NCBI RefSeq assembly: GCF_050948215.1 | Contig: NW_027488641.1 | Span: forward strand, 620,001-684,000 | Origin: Halictus rubicundus | Lineage: Eukaryota > Arthropoda > Insecta > Hymenoptera > Halictidae | DNA: 64,000 bases | Reading direction: 5' to 3' | In this document: positions 1 through 15,053 of the stretch, in pieces | Layout of the letters: every line of letters starts with the position of its first letter | How positions within the stretch are numbered: position 1 is the first letter of the stretch | The notes under the pieces: model-generated | Seen by the model: the letters and a program-made list of their open reading frames with translations, nothing else | Databases searched by the model: none | Told to the model about the DNA's origin: nothing | Made by a program: the position numbers and the translations under genes

Positions 1-1964
1 GGATAGAGGATTGGATAGGATAGGGGATAGGATACGATAGAGGATAGGATAGGATAGAGAATAGGATATAGGATTGGATAGGATAGAGGATAGAATAGGA
101 TAGAGGATAGGATAGGATAGAGGATAGGATAGGATAGAGGATAGGATAGGATAGAGAATAGGATGGGATAGAGGATAGGATAGGATAGAGGATAGGATAG
201 GATAGAGGATAGGATAGGATAGAGGATAGGATATGATAGAGGATAGGATAGGATAGAGGATAGGATAGGATAGAGAATAGGATGGGATAGAGGATAGGAT
301 AGGATAGAGGATAGGATAGGATAGAGGATGGGATAGGATAGAGGATAGGATAGGATAGAGGATAGGATAGGATAGAGGATAGGATAGGATAGAGGATAGG
401 ATAGGATAGAGGATAGGATAGGATAGAGGATAGGATAGGATAGAGGATACGATATAGGATTTAATAGGATAGAGGATAGGATACGATAGGATAGAGAATA
501 GGATATAGGATTGGATAGGATAGCTGATAGGATAGGATAGAGGATTGGATAGGATAGGGGATAGGATACGATAGAGGATAGGATAGGATAGAGAATAGGA
601 TATAGGATTGGATAGGATAGAGGATACGATATAGGATTTAATAGGATAGAGGATAGGATAGGATAGAGGATAGGATAGGATAGAGGATAGGATAGGATAG
701 AGGATGGGATAGGATAGAGGATAATATAGGATAGAGGATAGGATAGGATGGAGGATAGGATACGATAGATGATAGGATAGGATAGAGGATATGATACGAT
801 AGAGGATAGGATAGGATAGAGGATAGGATATAGGATTGGATAGGATAGCGGATAGGATAGGATAGAGGATTGGATAGGATAGGGGATAGGATACGATAGA
901 GGATAGGATAGGATAGAGAATAGGATATAGGATTGGATAGGATAGAGGATAGAATAGGATAGAGGATAGGATAGGATAGAGGATAGGATAGGATAGAGGA
1001 TAGGATAGGATAGAGGATAGGATAGGATAGAGGATAGGATAGGATAGAGGATAGGATAGGATAGAGGATCCGATATACGATTTAATAGGATAGGGGATAG
1101 GATACGATAAAGGATAGGATAGGATAGAGGATAGGATAGGATAGAGGATAGGATATGATAGAGGATAGGATAGGATAGAGGATAGGATAGGATAGAGAAT
1201 AGGATGGGATAGAGGATAGGATAGGATAGAGGATAATATAGGATAGAGGATAGGATAGGATGGAGGATAGGATACGATAGAGGATAGGATAGGATAGAGG
1301 ATATGATACGATAGAGGATAGGATAGGATAGAGGATACGATATAGGATTTAATAGGATAGAGGATAGGATACGATAAAGGATAGGATAGGATAGAGGATA
1401 GGATAGGATAGAGAATAGGATATAGGATTGGATAGGATAGCGGATAGGATAGGATAGAGGATTGGATAGGATAGGGGATAGGATACGATAGAGGATAGGA
1501 TAGGATAGAGAATAGGATATAGGATTGGATAGGATAGAGGATAGAATAGGATAGAGGATAGGATAGGATAGAGGATAGGATAGGATAGAGGATAGGATAG
1601 GATAGAGAATAGGATGGGATAGAGGATAGGATAGGATAGAGGATAGGATAGGATAGAGGATAGGATAGGATAGAGGATGGGATAGGATAGAGGATAGGAT
1701 AGGATAGAGGATAGGATAGGATAGAGAATAGGATAGGATAGAGGATAGGATAGGATAGAGGATAGGATAGGATAGAGGATAGGATAGGATAGAGGATGGG
1801 ATAGGATAGAGGATAGGATACGATAGAGGATAAGGATAGGATAGAGGATAGGATAGGATAGAGGATAGGATATGATAGAGGATACGATATAGGATTTAAT
1901 AGGATAGAGGATAGGATAGGATAGAGGATAGGATAGGATAGAGGATAGGATAGGATAGAGGATG

Positions 1965-4900
1965 GGATAGGATAGAGGATAATATAGGATAGAGGATAGG
2001 ATAGGATGGAGGATAGGATACGATAGAGGATAGGATAGGATAGAGGATATGATACGATAGAGGATAGGATAGGATAGAGGATACGATATAGGATTTAATA
2101 GGATAGAGGATAGGATACGATAAAGGATAGGATAGGATAGAGGATAGGATAGGATAGAGAATAGGATATAGGATTGGATAGGATAGCGGATAGGATAGGA
2201 TAGAGGATTGGATAGGATAGGGGATAGGATACGATAGAGGATAGGATAGGATAGAGAATAGGATATAGGATTGTATAGGATAGAGGATAGAATAGGATAG
2301 AGGATAGGATAGGATACAGGATAGGATAGGATAGAGGATAGGATATGATAGAGGATAGGATAGGATAGAGGATAGGATAGGATAGAGAATAGGATGGGAT
2401 AGAGGATAGGATAGGATTGAGGATAGGATAGGATAGAGGATAGGATAGGATAGAGGATGGGATAGGATAGAGGATAGGATAGGATAGAGGATAGGATAGG
2501 ATAGAGAATAGGATAGGATAGAGGATAGGATAGGATAGAGGATAGTATAGGATAGAGGATAGGATAGGATAGAGGATGGGATAGGATAGAGGATAGGATA
2601 CGATAGAGGATAAGGATAGGATAGAGGATAGGATAGGATAGAGGATAGGATATGATAGAGGATACGATATAGGATTTAATAGGATAGAGGATAGGATAGG
2701 ATAGAGGATAGGATATAGGATTGGATAGGATAGCGGATAGGATAGGATAGTTGATTGGATAGGATAGGGGATAGGATACGATAGAGGATAGGATAGGATA
2801 GAGAATAGGATATAGGATTGGATAGGATAGAGGATAGAATAGGATTGAGGATAGGATAGGATAGAGGATAGGATAGGATAGAGGATAGGATAGGATAGAG
2901 GATAGGATTTGATAGAGGATCCGATATAGGATTTAATAGGATAGAGGATAGGATACGATAAAGGATAGGATAGGATAGAGGATAGGATAGGATAGAGAAT
3001 AGGATATAGGATTGGATAGGATAGCGGATAGGATAGGATAGAGGATTGGATAGGATAGGGGATAGGATACGATAGAGGATAGGATAGGATAGAGAATAGG
3101 ATATAGGATTGGATAGGATAGAGGATACGATATAGGATTTAATAGGATAGAGGATAGGATAGGATAGAGGATAGGATAGGATAGAGGATGGGATAGGATA
3201 GAGGATAATATAGGATAGAGGATAGGATAGGATGGAGGATAGGATACGATAGAGGATAGGATAGGATAGAGGATATGATACTATAGAGGATAGGATAGGA
3301 TAGAGGATACGATATAGGATTTAATAGGATAGAGGATAGGATAGGATAGAGGATAGGATAGGATAGAGGATGGGATAGGATAGAGGATAGGATAGGATAG
3401 AGGATAGGATAGGATAGAGGATAGGATAGGATAGAGGATACGATATAGGATTTAATAGGATAGAGGATAGGATACGATAGAGGATACGATAGGATAGAGG
3501 ATAGGATAGGATAGAGAATAGGATAGGATAGTGGAAAGGATAGGATAGAGGATAGGATAGGATAGAGGATAGGATAGGATAGAGGATAGGATAGGATAGA
3601 GGATAATATAGGATAGAGGATAGGATAGGATAGAGGATAGGATAGGATAGAGGATAATATAGGATAGAGGATAGGATAGGATGGAGGATAGGATACGATA
3701 GAGGATAGGATAGGATAGAGGATATGATACGATAGAGGATAGGATAGGATAGAGGATACGATATAGGATTTAATAGGATAGAGGATAGGATACGATAAAG
3801 GATAGGATAGGATAGAGGATAGGATAGGATAGAGAATAGGATATAGGATTGGATAGGATAGCGGATAGGATAGGATAGAGGATTGGATAGGATAGGGGAT
3901 AGGATACGATAGAGGATAGGATAGGATAGAGAATAGGATATAGGATTGTATAGGATAGAGGATAGAATAGGATAGAGGATAGGATAGGATACAGGATAGG
4001 ATAGGATAGAGGATAGGATATGATAGAGGATAGGATAGGATAGAGGATAATATAGGATAGAGAATAGGATGGGATAGAGGATAGGATAGGATTGAGGATA
4101 GGATAGGATAGAGGATAGGATAGGATAGAGGATAGGATAGGATAGAGAATAGGATAGGATAGAGGATAGGATAGGATAGAGGATAGTATAGGATAGAGGA
4201 TAGGATAGGATAGAGGATGGGATAGGATAGAGGATAGGATACGATAGAGGATAAGGATAGGATAGAGGATAGGATAGGATAGAGGATAGGATATGATAGA
4301 GGATACGATATAGGATTTAATAGGATAGAGGATAGGATAGGATAGAGGATAGGATATAGGATTGGATAGGATAGCGGATAGGATAGGATAGAGGATTGTA
4401 TAGGATAGGGGATAGGATACGATAGAGGATAGGATAGGATAGAGAATAGGATATAGGATTGGATAGGATAGAGGATAGAATAGGATTGAGGATAGGATAG
4501 GATAGAGGATAGGATAGGATAGAGGATAGGATAGGATAGAGGATAGGATTTGATAGAGGATCCGATATAGGATTTAATAGGATAGAGGATAGGATACGAT
4601 AAAGGATAGGATAGGATAGAGGATAGGATAGGATAGAGAATAGGATATAGGATTGGATAGGATAGCGGATAGGATAGGATAGAGGATTGGATAGGATAGG
4701 GGATAGGATACGATAGAGGATAGGATAGGATAGAGAATAGGATATAGGATTGGATAGGATAGAGGATACGATATAGGATTTAATAGGATAGAGGATAGGA
4801 TAGGATAGAGGATAGGATAGGATAGAGGATGGGATAGGATAGAGGATAATATAGGATAGAGGATAGGATAGGATGGAGGATAGGATACGATAGAGGATAG

Positions 4901-5281
4901 GATAGGATAGAGGATATGATACTATAGAGGATAGGATAGGATAGAGGATACGATATAGGATTTAATAGGATAGAGGATAGGATAGGATAGAGGATAGGAT
5001 AGGATAGAGGATGGGATAGGATAGAGGATAGGATAGGATAGAGGATAGGATAGGATAGAGGATAGGATAGGATAGAGGATACGATATAGGATTTAATAGG
5101 ATAGAGGATAGGATACGATAGAGGATACGATAGGATAGAGGATAGGATAGGATAGAGAATAGGATAGGATAGAGGAAAGGATAGGATAGAGGATAGGATA
5201 GGATAGAGGATAGGATAGGATAGAGGATGGGATAGGATAGAGGATAATATAGGATAGAGGATAGGATAGGATAGAGGATAG
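1965..5281 (+). repeat. Tandem duplication, 1,675-bp step (copies about 1,965-3,639 and 3,640-5,281)
   Basis: Shared rare variants fix the offset. Near the start it is 1,675 bp (AATATA after 1,980 and 3,655; TTGTATAGG at 2,271 and 3,946; GGATTGAGG at 2,417 and 4,092). Further right it is 1,641 bp (GATAAGG at 2,611 and 4,252; GGATTGAGG at 2,845 and 4,486; ACTATAGAGG at 3,281 and 4,922; GGAAAGG at 3,533 and 5,174). The 34-bp change between the two offsets equals two monomers lost in the second copy. Point differences exist, such as GTGGAAAGG in the first copy and GAGGAAAGG in the second. Confidence 0.85.
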
Positions 5282-6795
5282 GATAGGATAGAGGATAGGA
5301 TAGGATAGAGGATGGGATAGGATAGAGGATAATATAGGATAGAGGATAGGATAGGATGGAGGATAGGATACGATAGAGGATAGGATAGGATAGAGGATAT
5401 GATACGATAGAGGATAGGATAGGATAGAGGATACGATATAGGATTTAATAGGATAGAGGATAGGATACGATAAAGGATAGGATAGGATAGAGGATAGTAT
5501 AGGATAGAGGATAGGATAGGATAGAGGATGGGATAGGATAGAGGATAGGATACGATAGAGGATAAGGATAGGATAGAGGATAGGATAGGATAGAGGATAG
5601 GATATGATAGAGGATACGATATAGGATTTAATAGGATAGAGGATAGGATAGGATAGAGGATAGGATATAGGATTGGATAGGATAGGATAGAGGATTGTAT
5701 AGGATAGGGGATAGGATACGATAGAGGATAGGATAGGATAGAGAATAGGATATAGGATTGGATAGGATAGAGGATAGAATAGGATTGAGGATAGGATAGG
5801 ATAGAGGATAGGATAGGATAGAGGATAGGATAGGATAGAGGATAGGATTTGATAGAGGATCCGATATAGGATTTAATAGGATAGAGGATAGGATACGATA
5901 AAGGATAGGATAGGATAGAGGATAGGATAGGATAGAGAATAGGATATAGGATTGGATAGGATAGCGGATAGGATAGGATAGAGGATTGGATAGGATAGGG
6001 GATAGGATACGATAGAGGATAGGATAGGATAGAGAATAGGATATAGGATTGGATAGGATAGAGGATACGATATAGGATTTAATAGGATAGAGGATAGGAT
6101 AGGATAGAGGATAGGATAGGATAGAGGATGGGATAGGATAGAGGATAATATAGGATAGAGGATAGGATAGGATGGAGGATAGGATACGATAGAGGATAGG
6201 ATAGGATAGAGGATATGATACTATAGAGGATAGGATAGGATAGAGGATACGATATAGGATTTAATAGGATAGAGGATAGGATAGGATAGAGGATAGGATA
6301 GGATAGAGGATGGGATAGGATAGAGGATAGGATAGGATAGAGGATAGGATAGGATAGAGGATAGGATAGGATAGAGGATACGATATAGGATTTAATAGGA
6401 TAGAGGATAGGATACGATAGAGGATACGATAGGATAGAGGATAGGATAGGATAGAGAATAGGATAGGATAGAGGAAAGGATAGGATAGAGGATAGGATAG
6501 GATAGAGGATAGGATAGGATAGAGGATGGGATAGGATAGAGGATAATATAGGATAGAGGATAGGATAGGATAGAGGATAGGATAGGATAGAGGATAGGAT
6601 AGGATAGAGGATGGGATAGGATAGAGGATAATATAGGATAGAGGATAGGATAGGATGGAGGATAGGATACGATAGAGGATAGGATAGGATAGAGGATATG
6701 ATACGATAGAGGATAGGATAGGATAGAGGATACGATATAGGATTTAATAGGATAGAGGATAGGATACGATAAAGGATAGGATAGGATAGAGGATA
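4185..6795 (+). repeat. Tandem duplication, 1,311-bp step (4,185-5,495 and 5,496-6,795)
   Basis: A second event duplicated part of the preceding block. GATAGTATAGG occurs at about 4,185 and 5,496 and GATAAGG at 4,252 and 5,563 (offset 1,311). After about 5,680 the offset becomes 1,299 (GGATTGTATAGG at 4,396 and 5,695; TCCGATATAGG at 4,561 and 5,860; ACTATAGAGG at 4,922 and 6,221; GGAAAGG at 5,174 and 6,473). The 12-bp difference is loss of the GCGGATA part of one unit in the second copy. Similarity ends near 6,795, where the first copy reaches GATAGTATA. Together with the 1,675-bp duplication this gives three copies of the shared segment. Confidence 0.87.
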
Positions 6796-9700
6796 GGATA
6801 GGATAGAGAATAGGATATAGGATTGGATAGGATAGCGGATAGGATAGGATAGAGGATTGGATAGGATAGGGGATAGGATACGATAGAGGATAGGATAGGA
6901 TAGAGAATAGGATATAGGATTGGATAGGATAGAGGATAGAATAGGATAGAGGATAGGATAGGATAGAGGATAGGATAGGATAAAGGATAGGATAGGATAG
7001 AGGATGGGATAGGATAGAGGATAGGATAGGATAGAGGATAGGATAGGGTAGGATAGAGGATAGGATAGGATAGAGGATAGGATAGGATAGAGGATAGGAT
7101 AGGATAGAGGATAGGATAGGATAGAGGATAGGATAGGATAGAGGATACGATATAGGATTTAATAGGATAGAGGATAGGATACGATAGAGGATACGATAGG
7201 ATAGAGGATAGGATAGGATAGAGAATAGGATAGGATAGAGGATAGGATAGGATAGAGAATAGGATATAGGATTGGATAGGATAGCGGATAGGATAGGATA
7301 GAGGATTGGATAGGATAGGGGATAGGATACGATAGAGGATAGGATAGGATAGAGAATAGGATATAGGATTGTATAGGATAGAGGATAGAATAGGATAGAG
7401 GTTAGGATAGGATACAGGATAGGATAGGATAGAGGATAGGATATGATAGAGGATAGGATAGGATAGAGGATAGGATAGGATAGAGGATAGGATAGGATAG
7501 AGGATCCGATATAGGATTTAATAGGATAGAGGATAGGATACGATAAAGGATAGGATAGGATAGAGGATAGGATAGGATAGAGGATGGGATAGGATAGAGG
7601 ATAGGATAGGATAGAGGATAGGATAGGATAGAGAATAGGATAGGATAGAGGATAGGATAGGATAGAGGATAGGATAGGATAGAGGATAGGATAGGATAGA
7701 GGATGGGATAGGATAGAGTATAGGATACGATAGAGGATAAGGATAGGATAGAGGATAGGATAGGATAGAGGATAGGATATGATAGAGGATACGATATAGG
7801 ATTTAATAGGATAGAGGATAGGATAGGATAGAGGATAGGATATAGGATTGGATAGGATAGCGGATAGGATAGGATAGAGGATTGGATAGGATAGGGGATA
7901 GGGTACGATAGAGGATAGGATAGGATAGAGAATAGGATATAGGATTGGATAGGATAGAGGATAGAATAGGATAGAGGATAGGATAGGATAGAGGATAGGA
8001 ATTGATACAGGATAGGATAGGATAGAGGATAGGATAGGATAGAGGATAGGATAGGATACAGCATAGGATAGGATAGAGGATAGGATATGATAGAGGATAG
8101 GATAGGATAGAGGATAGGATAGGATAGAGGATAGGATTTGATAGAGGATCCGATATAGGATTTAATAGGATAGAGGATAGGATACGATAAAGGATAGGAT
8201 AGATAGAGGATAGGATAGGATAGAGAATAGGATATAGGATTGGATAGGATAGCGGATAGGATAGGATAGAGGATTGGATAGGATAGGGGATAGGATACGA
8301 TAGAGGATAGGATAGGATAGAGAATAGGATATAGGATAGGATAGGATAGAGGATACGATATAGGATTAAATAGGATAGAGGATAGGATAGGATAGAGGAT
8401 AGGATAGGATAGAGGATAGGATAGGATAGAGGATGGGATAGGATAGAGGATAGGATAGGATACAGCATAGGATAGGATAGAGGATAGGATATGATAGAGA
8501 ATAGGATAGGATAGAGGATAGGATAGGATAGAGAATAGGATAGGATAGAGGATAGGATATGATAGAGGATAGGATAGGATAGAGGATAGGATAGGATAGA
8601 GGATGGGATAGGATAGAGGATAGGATACGATAGAGGATAAGGATAGGATAGAGGATAGGATAGGATAGAGGATAGGAAATGATAGAGGATACGATATAGG
8701 ATTTAATAGGATAGAGGATAGGATAGGATAGAGGATAGGATAGGATAGAGGATAGGATAGGATAGCGGATGGGATAGGATAGAGGATAGGATAGGATGGA
8801 GGATAGGATACGATAGAGGATAGGATAGGATAGAGGATATGATACGATAGAGGATAGGATAGGATAGAGGATACGATATAGGATTTAATAGGATAGAGGA
8901 TAGGATACGATAAAGGATAGGATAGGATAGAGGATAGGATAGGATAGAGAATAGGATATAGGATTGGATAGGATAGCGGATAGGATAGGATAGAGGATTG
9001 GATAGGATAGGGGATAGGATACGATAGAGGATAGGATAGGATAGAGAATAGGATATAGGATTGGATAGGATAGAGGATACGATATAGGATTTAATAGGAT
9101 AGAGGATAGGATAGGATAGAGGATAGGATAGGATAGAGGATAGGATAGGATAGAGGATGGGTTAGGATAGAGGATAATATAGGATAGAGGATAGGATAGG
9201 ATGGAGGATAGGATACGATAGAGGATAGGATAGGATAGAGGATATGATACGATAGAGGATAGGATAGGATAGAGGATACGATTTAGGATTTAATAGGATA
9301 GAGGATAGGATACGATAAAGGATAGGATAGGATAGAGGATAGGATAGGATAGAGAATAGGATAGGATAGAGGAAAGGATAGGATAGAGGATAGGATAGGA
9401 TAGAGGATAGGATAGGATAGAGGATGGGATAGGATAGAGGATAATATAGGATAGAGGATAGGATAGGATAGAGGATGGGGTAGGATAGAGGATAATATAG
9501 GATAGAGGATAGGATATAGGATTTAATAGGATAGAGGATAGGATACGATAAAGGATAGGATAGGATAGAGGATAGGATATAGGATTGGATAGGATAGCGG
9601 ATAGGATAGGATAGGGGATTGGATAGGATAGAGAATAGGATATAGGATTGGATAGGATAGAGGATAGAATAGGATAGAGGATAGGATAGGATAGAGGATA

Positions 9701-9799
9701 GGAATTGATACAGGATAGGATAGGATAGAGGATAGGATAGGATAGAGGATAGGATAGGATACAGCATAGGATAGGATAGAGGATAGGATATGATAGAGT
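6796..9799 (+). repeat. Array segment without a mapped multi-kb duplication
   Basis: This is ordinary 17-mer array with HOR-type cassettes (TAGGATTTAATA, GCGGATA and AAGGATA units) in mixed order. The stretch 9,361-9,640 has the same order as 17,401-17,680, including GATGGGGTAGG followed by two spaced GATAATATAGG units; the offset is 8,040 bp. The GATGGGGTAGG/AATATA motif recurs near 15,762, 22,373, 25,626 and 27,239. I see no non-repeat sequence here. Confidence 0.7.
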
Positions 9800-12700
9800 A
9801 TAGGATAGGATAGAGGATAGGATAGGATAGAGAATAGGATAGGATAGAGGATAGGATATGATAGAGGATAGGATAGGATAGAGGATAGGATAGGATAGAG
9901 GATGGGATAGGATAGAGGATAGGATACGATAGAGGATAAGGATAGGATAGAGGATAGGATAGGATAGAGGATAGGATATGATAGAGGATACGATATAGGA
10001 TTTAATAGGATAGAGGATAGGATAGGATAGAGGATAGGATAGGATAGAGGATAGGATAGGATAGAGGATGGGATAGGATAGAGGATAGGATAGGATGGAG
10101 GATAGGATACGATAGAGGATAGGATAGGATAGAGGATATGATACGATAGAGGATAGGATAGGATAGAGGATACGATATAGGATTTAATAGGATAGAGGAT
10201 AGGATACGATAAAGGATAGGATAGGATAGAGGATAGGATAGGATAGAGAATAGGATATAGGATTGGATAGGATAGCGGATAGGATAGGATAGAGGATTGG
10301 ATAGGATAGGGGATAGGATACGATAGAGGATAGCATAGGATAGAGAATAGGATATAGGATTGGATAGGATAGAGGATACGATATAGGATTTAATAGGATA
10401 GAGGATAGGATAGGATAGAGGATAGGATAGGATAGAGGATAGGATAGGATAGAGGATAGGATAGGATAGAGGATGGGTTAGGATAGAGGATAATATAGGA
10501 TAGAGGATAGGATAGGATGGAGGATAGGATACGATAGAGGATAGGATAGGATAGAGGATATGATACGATAGAGGATAGGATAGGATAGAGGATAGGATAG
10601 GATAGAGAATAGGATGGGATAGAGGATAGGATAGGATAGAGGATAGGATAGGATAGAGGATAGGATAGGATAGAGGATGGGATAGGATAGAGGATAGGAT
10701 AGGATAGAGGATAGGATAGGATAGGATAGAGGATAGGATAGGATAGAGGATAGGATAGGATAGAGGATAGGATAGGATAGAGGATACGATATAGGATTTA
10801 ATAGGATAGAGGATAGGATACGATAGAGGATACGATAGGATAGATAATAGGATAGGATAGAGAATAGGATAGGATAGAGGAAAGGATTGGATAGAGGATA
10901 GGATAGGATAGAGGATAGGATAGGATAGAGGATGGGATAGGATAGAGGATAATATAGGATAGAGGATAGGATAGGATAGGATAGAGGATGGGGTAGGATA
11001 GAGGATAGGATATGATAGAGGATACGATATAGGATTTAATAGGATAGAGGATAGGATAGGATAGAGGATAGGATAGGATAGAGGATAGGATAGGATAGAG
11101 GATAGGATAGGATACAGCATAGGATAGGATAGAGGATACGATATGATAGAGTATAGGATAGGATAGAGGATAGGATAGGATAGAGAATAGGATAGGATAG
11201 AGGATAGGATATGATAGAGGATAGGATAGGATAGAGGATAGGATAGGATAGAGGATAGGATAGGATAGAGGATAGGATAGGATAGAGGATGGGATAGGAT
11301 AGAGGATAATATAGGGTAGAGGATAGGATAGGATGGAGGATAGGATACGATAGAGGATAGGATAGGATAGAGGATATGATACGATAGAGGATAGGATAGG
11401 ATAGAGGATACGATATAGGATTTAATAGGATAGAGGATAGGATACGATAAAGGATAGGATAGGATAGAGGATAGGATAGGATAGAGAATAGGATATAGGA
11501 TTGGATAGGATAGCGGATAGGATAGGATAGAGGATTGGATAGGATACGGGATAGGATACGATAGAGGATAGGATAGGATAGAGAATAGGATATAGGATTG
11601 GATAGGATAGAGGATAGAATAGGATAGAGGATAGGATACGATAAAGGATAGGATAGGATAGAGGATAGGATAGGATAGAGAATAGGATATAGGATTGGAT
11701 AGGATAGCGGATAGGATAGGATAGAGGATTGGATAGGATAGGGGATAGGATACGATAGAGGATAGGATAGGATAGAGAATAGGATAGAGGATAGGATAGG
11801 ATAGAGGATACGATATAGGATTTAATAGGATAGAGGATAGGATAGGATAGAGGATAGGATAGGATACAGGATAGGATAGGATAGAGGATAGGATATGATA
11901 GAGGATAGGATAGGATAGAGGATAGGATAGGATAGAGAATAGGATGGGATAGAGGATAGGATAGGATAGAGGATAGGATAGGATAGAGGATAGGATAGGA
12001 TAGAGGATGGGATAGGATAGAGGATAGGATAGGATAGAGGATAGGATAGGATAGGATAGAGGATAGGATAGGATAGAGGATAGGATAGGATAGAGGATGG
12101 GTTAGGATAGAGGATAATATGGGATAGAGGATAGGATAGGATGGAGGATAGGATACGATAGAGGATAGGATAGGATAGAGGATATGATACGATAGAGGAT
12201 AGGATAGGATAGAGGATACGATTTAGGATTTAATAGGATAGAGGATAGGATACGATAAAGGATAGGATAGGATAGAGGATAGGATAGGACAGAGAATAGG
12301 ATATAGGATTGGATAGGATAGAGGATAGGATAGGATAGAGAATAGGATATAGGATTGGATAGGATAGAGGATACGATATAGGATTTAATAGGATAGAGGA
12401 TAGGATAGGATAGAGGATAGGATAGGATAGAGGATAGGATAGGATAGAGAATAGGATAGGATAGAGGATAGGATATGATAGAGGATAGGATAGGATAGAG
12501 GATAGGATAGGATAGAGGATGGGATAGGATAGAGGATAGGATACGATAGAGGATAAGGATAGGATAGAGGATAGGATAGGATAGAGGATAGGATATGATA
12601 GAGGATACGATATAGGATTTAATAGGATAGAGGATAGGATAGGATAGAGGATAGGATAGGATAGAGGATAGGATAGGATAGAGGATGGGATAGGATAGAG

Positions 12701-15053
12701 GATAGGATAGGATGGAGGATAGGATACGATAGAGGATAGGATAGGATAGAGGATATGATACGATAGAGGATAGGATAGGATAGAGGATACGATATAGGAT
12801 TTAATAGGATAGAGGATAGGATACGATAAAGGATAGGATAGGATAGAGGATAGGATAGGATAGAGAATAGGATATAGGATTGGATAGGATAGCGGATAGG
12901 ATAGGATAGAGGATTGGATAGGATAGGGGATAGGATACGATAGAGGATAGCATAGGATAGAGAATAGGATATAGGATTGGATAGGATAGAGGATACGATA
13001 TAGGATTTAATAGGATAGAGGATAGGATAGGATAGAGGATAGGATAGGATAGAGGATAGGATAGGATAGAGGATAGGATAGGATAGAGGATGGGTTAGGA
13101 TAGAGGATAATATAGGATAGAGGATAGGATAGGATGGAGGATAGGATACGATAGAGGATAGGATAGGATAGAGGATATGATACGATAGAGGATAGGATAG
13201 GATAGAGGATAGGATAGGATAGAGAATAGGATGGGATAGAGGATAGGATAGGATAGAGGATAGGATAGGATAGAGGATAGGATAGGATAGAGGATGGGAT
13301 AGGATAGAGGATAGGATAGGATAGAGGATAGGATAGGATAGGATAGAGGATAGGATAGGATAGAGGATAGGATAGGATAGAGGATAGGATAGGATAGAGG
13401 ATACGATATAGGATTTAATAGGATAGAGGATAGGATACGATAGAGGATACGATAGGATAGAGGATAGGATAGGATAGAGAATAGGATAGGATAGAGGAAA
13501 GGATTGGATAGAGGATAGGATAGGATAGAGGATAGGATAGGATAGAGGATGGGATAGGATAGAGGATAATATAGGATAGAGGATAGGATAGGATAGGATA
13601 GAGGATGGGGTAGGATAGAGGATAGGATATGATAGAGGATACGATATAGGATTTAATAGGATAGAGGATAGGATAGGATAGAGGATAGGATAGGATAGAG
13701 GATAGGATAGGATAGAGGATAGGATAGGATACAGCATAGGATAGGATAGAGGATACGATATGATAGAGTATAGGATAGGATAGAGGATAGGATAGGATAG
13801 AGAATAGGATAGGATAGAGGATAGGATATGATAGAGGATAGGATAGGATAGAGGATAGGATAGGATAGAGGATAGGATAGGATAGAGGATAGGATAGGAT
13901 AGAGGATGGGATAGGATAGAGGATAATATAGGGTAGAGGATAGGATAGGATGGAGGATAGGATACGATAGAGGATAGGATAGGATAGAGGATATGATACG
14001 ATAGAGGATAGGATAGGATAGAGGATACGATATAGGATTTAATAGGATAGAGGATAGGATACGATAAAGGATAGGATAGGATAGAGGATAGGATAGGATA
14101 GAGAATAGGATATAGGATTGGATAGGATAGCGGATAGGATAGGATAGAGGATTGGATAGGATACGGGATAGGATACGATAGAGGATAGGATAGGATAGAG
14201 AATAGGATATAGGATTGGATAGGATAGAGGATAGAATAGGATAGAGGATAGGATACGATAAAGGATAGGATAGGATAGAGGATAGGATAGGATAGAGAAT
14301 AGGATATAGGATTGGATAGGATAGCGGATAGGATAGGATAGAGGATTGGATAGGATAGGGGATAGGATACGATAGAGGATAGGATAGGATAGAGAATAGG
14401 ATAGAGGATAGGATAGGATAGAGGATACGATATAGGATTTAATAGGATAGAGGATAGGATAGGATAGAGGATAGGATAGGATACAGGATAGGATAGGATA
14501 GAGGATAGGATATGATAGAGGATAGGATAGGATAGAGGATAGGATAGGATAGAGAATAGGATGGGATAGAGGATAGGATAGGATAGAGGATAGGATAGGA
14601 TAGAGGATAGGATAGGATAGAGGATGGGATAGGATAGAGGATAGGATAGGATAGAGGATAGGATAGGATAGGATAGAGGATAGGATAGGATAGAGGATAG
14701 GATAGGATAGAGGATGGGTTAGGATAGAGGATAATATGGGATAGAGGATAGGATAGGATGGAGGATAGGATACGATAGAGGATAGGATAGGATAGAGGAT
14801 ATGATACGATAGAGGATAGGATAGGATAGAGGATACGATTTAGGATTTAATAGGATAGAGGATAGGATACGATAAAGGATAGGATAGGATAGAGGATAGG
14901 ATAGGACAGAGAATAGGATATAGGATTGGATAGGATAGAGGATAGGATAGGATAGAGAATAGGATATAGGATTGGATAGGATAGAGGATACGATATAGGA
15001 TTTAATAGGATAGAGGATAGGATAGGATAGAGGATAGGATAGGATAGAGGATA
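9800..15053 (+). repeat. Tandem duplication, 2,617-bp step (about 9,800-12,436 and 12,437-15,053)
   Basis: The two halves carry the same succession of variants at a constant 2,617-bp offset. GAGAATAGG is at 9,830 and 12,447; GATGGGTTAGGATAGAGGATAATATGGG is at about 12,099 and 14,716; AATATAGGGTAGAGG is near 11,308 and 13,925. The minus-strand conceptual translations of 10,002-11,120 and 12,619-13,737 differ at one of 372 residues. Similarity breaks on the left near 9,798 (GAGTATAGG against GAGGATAGG) and on the right near 12,437/15,054 (GAGAATAGG against GAGGATAGG). The junction falls inside a monomer, as expected for unequal exchange between aligned repeats. Confidence 0.9.
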
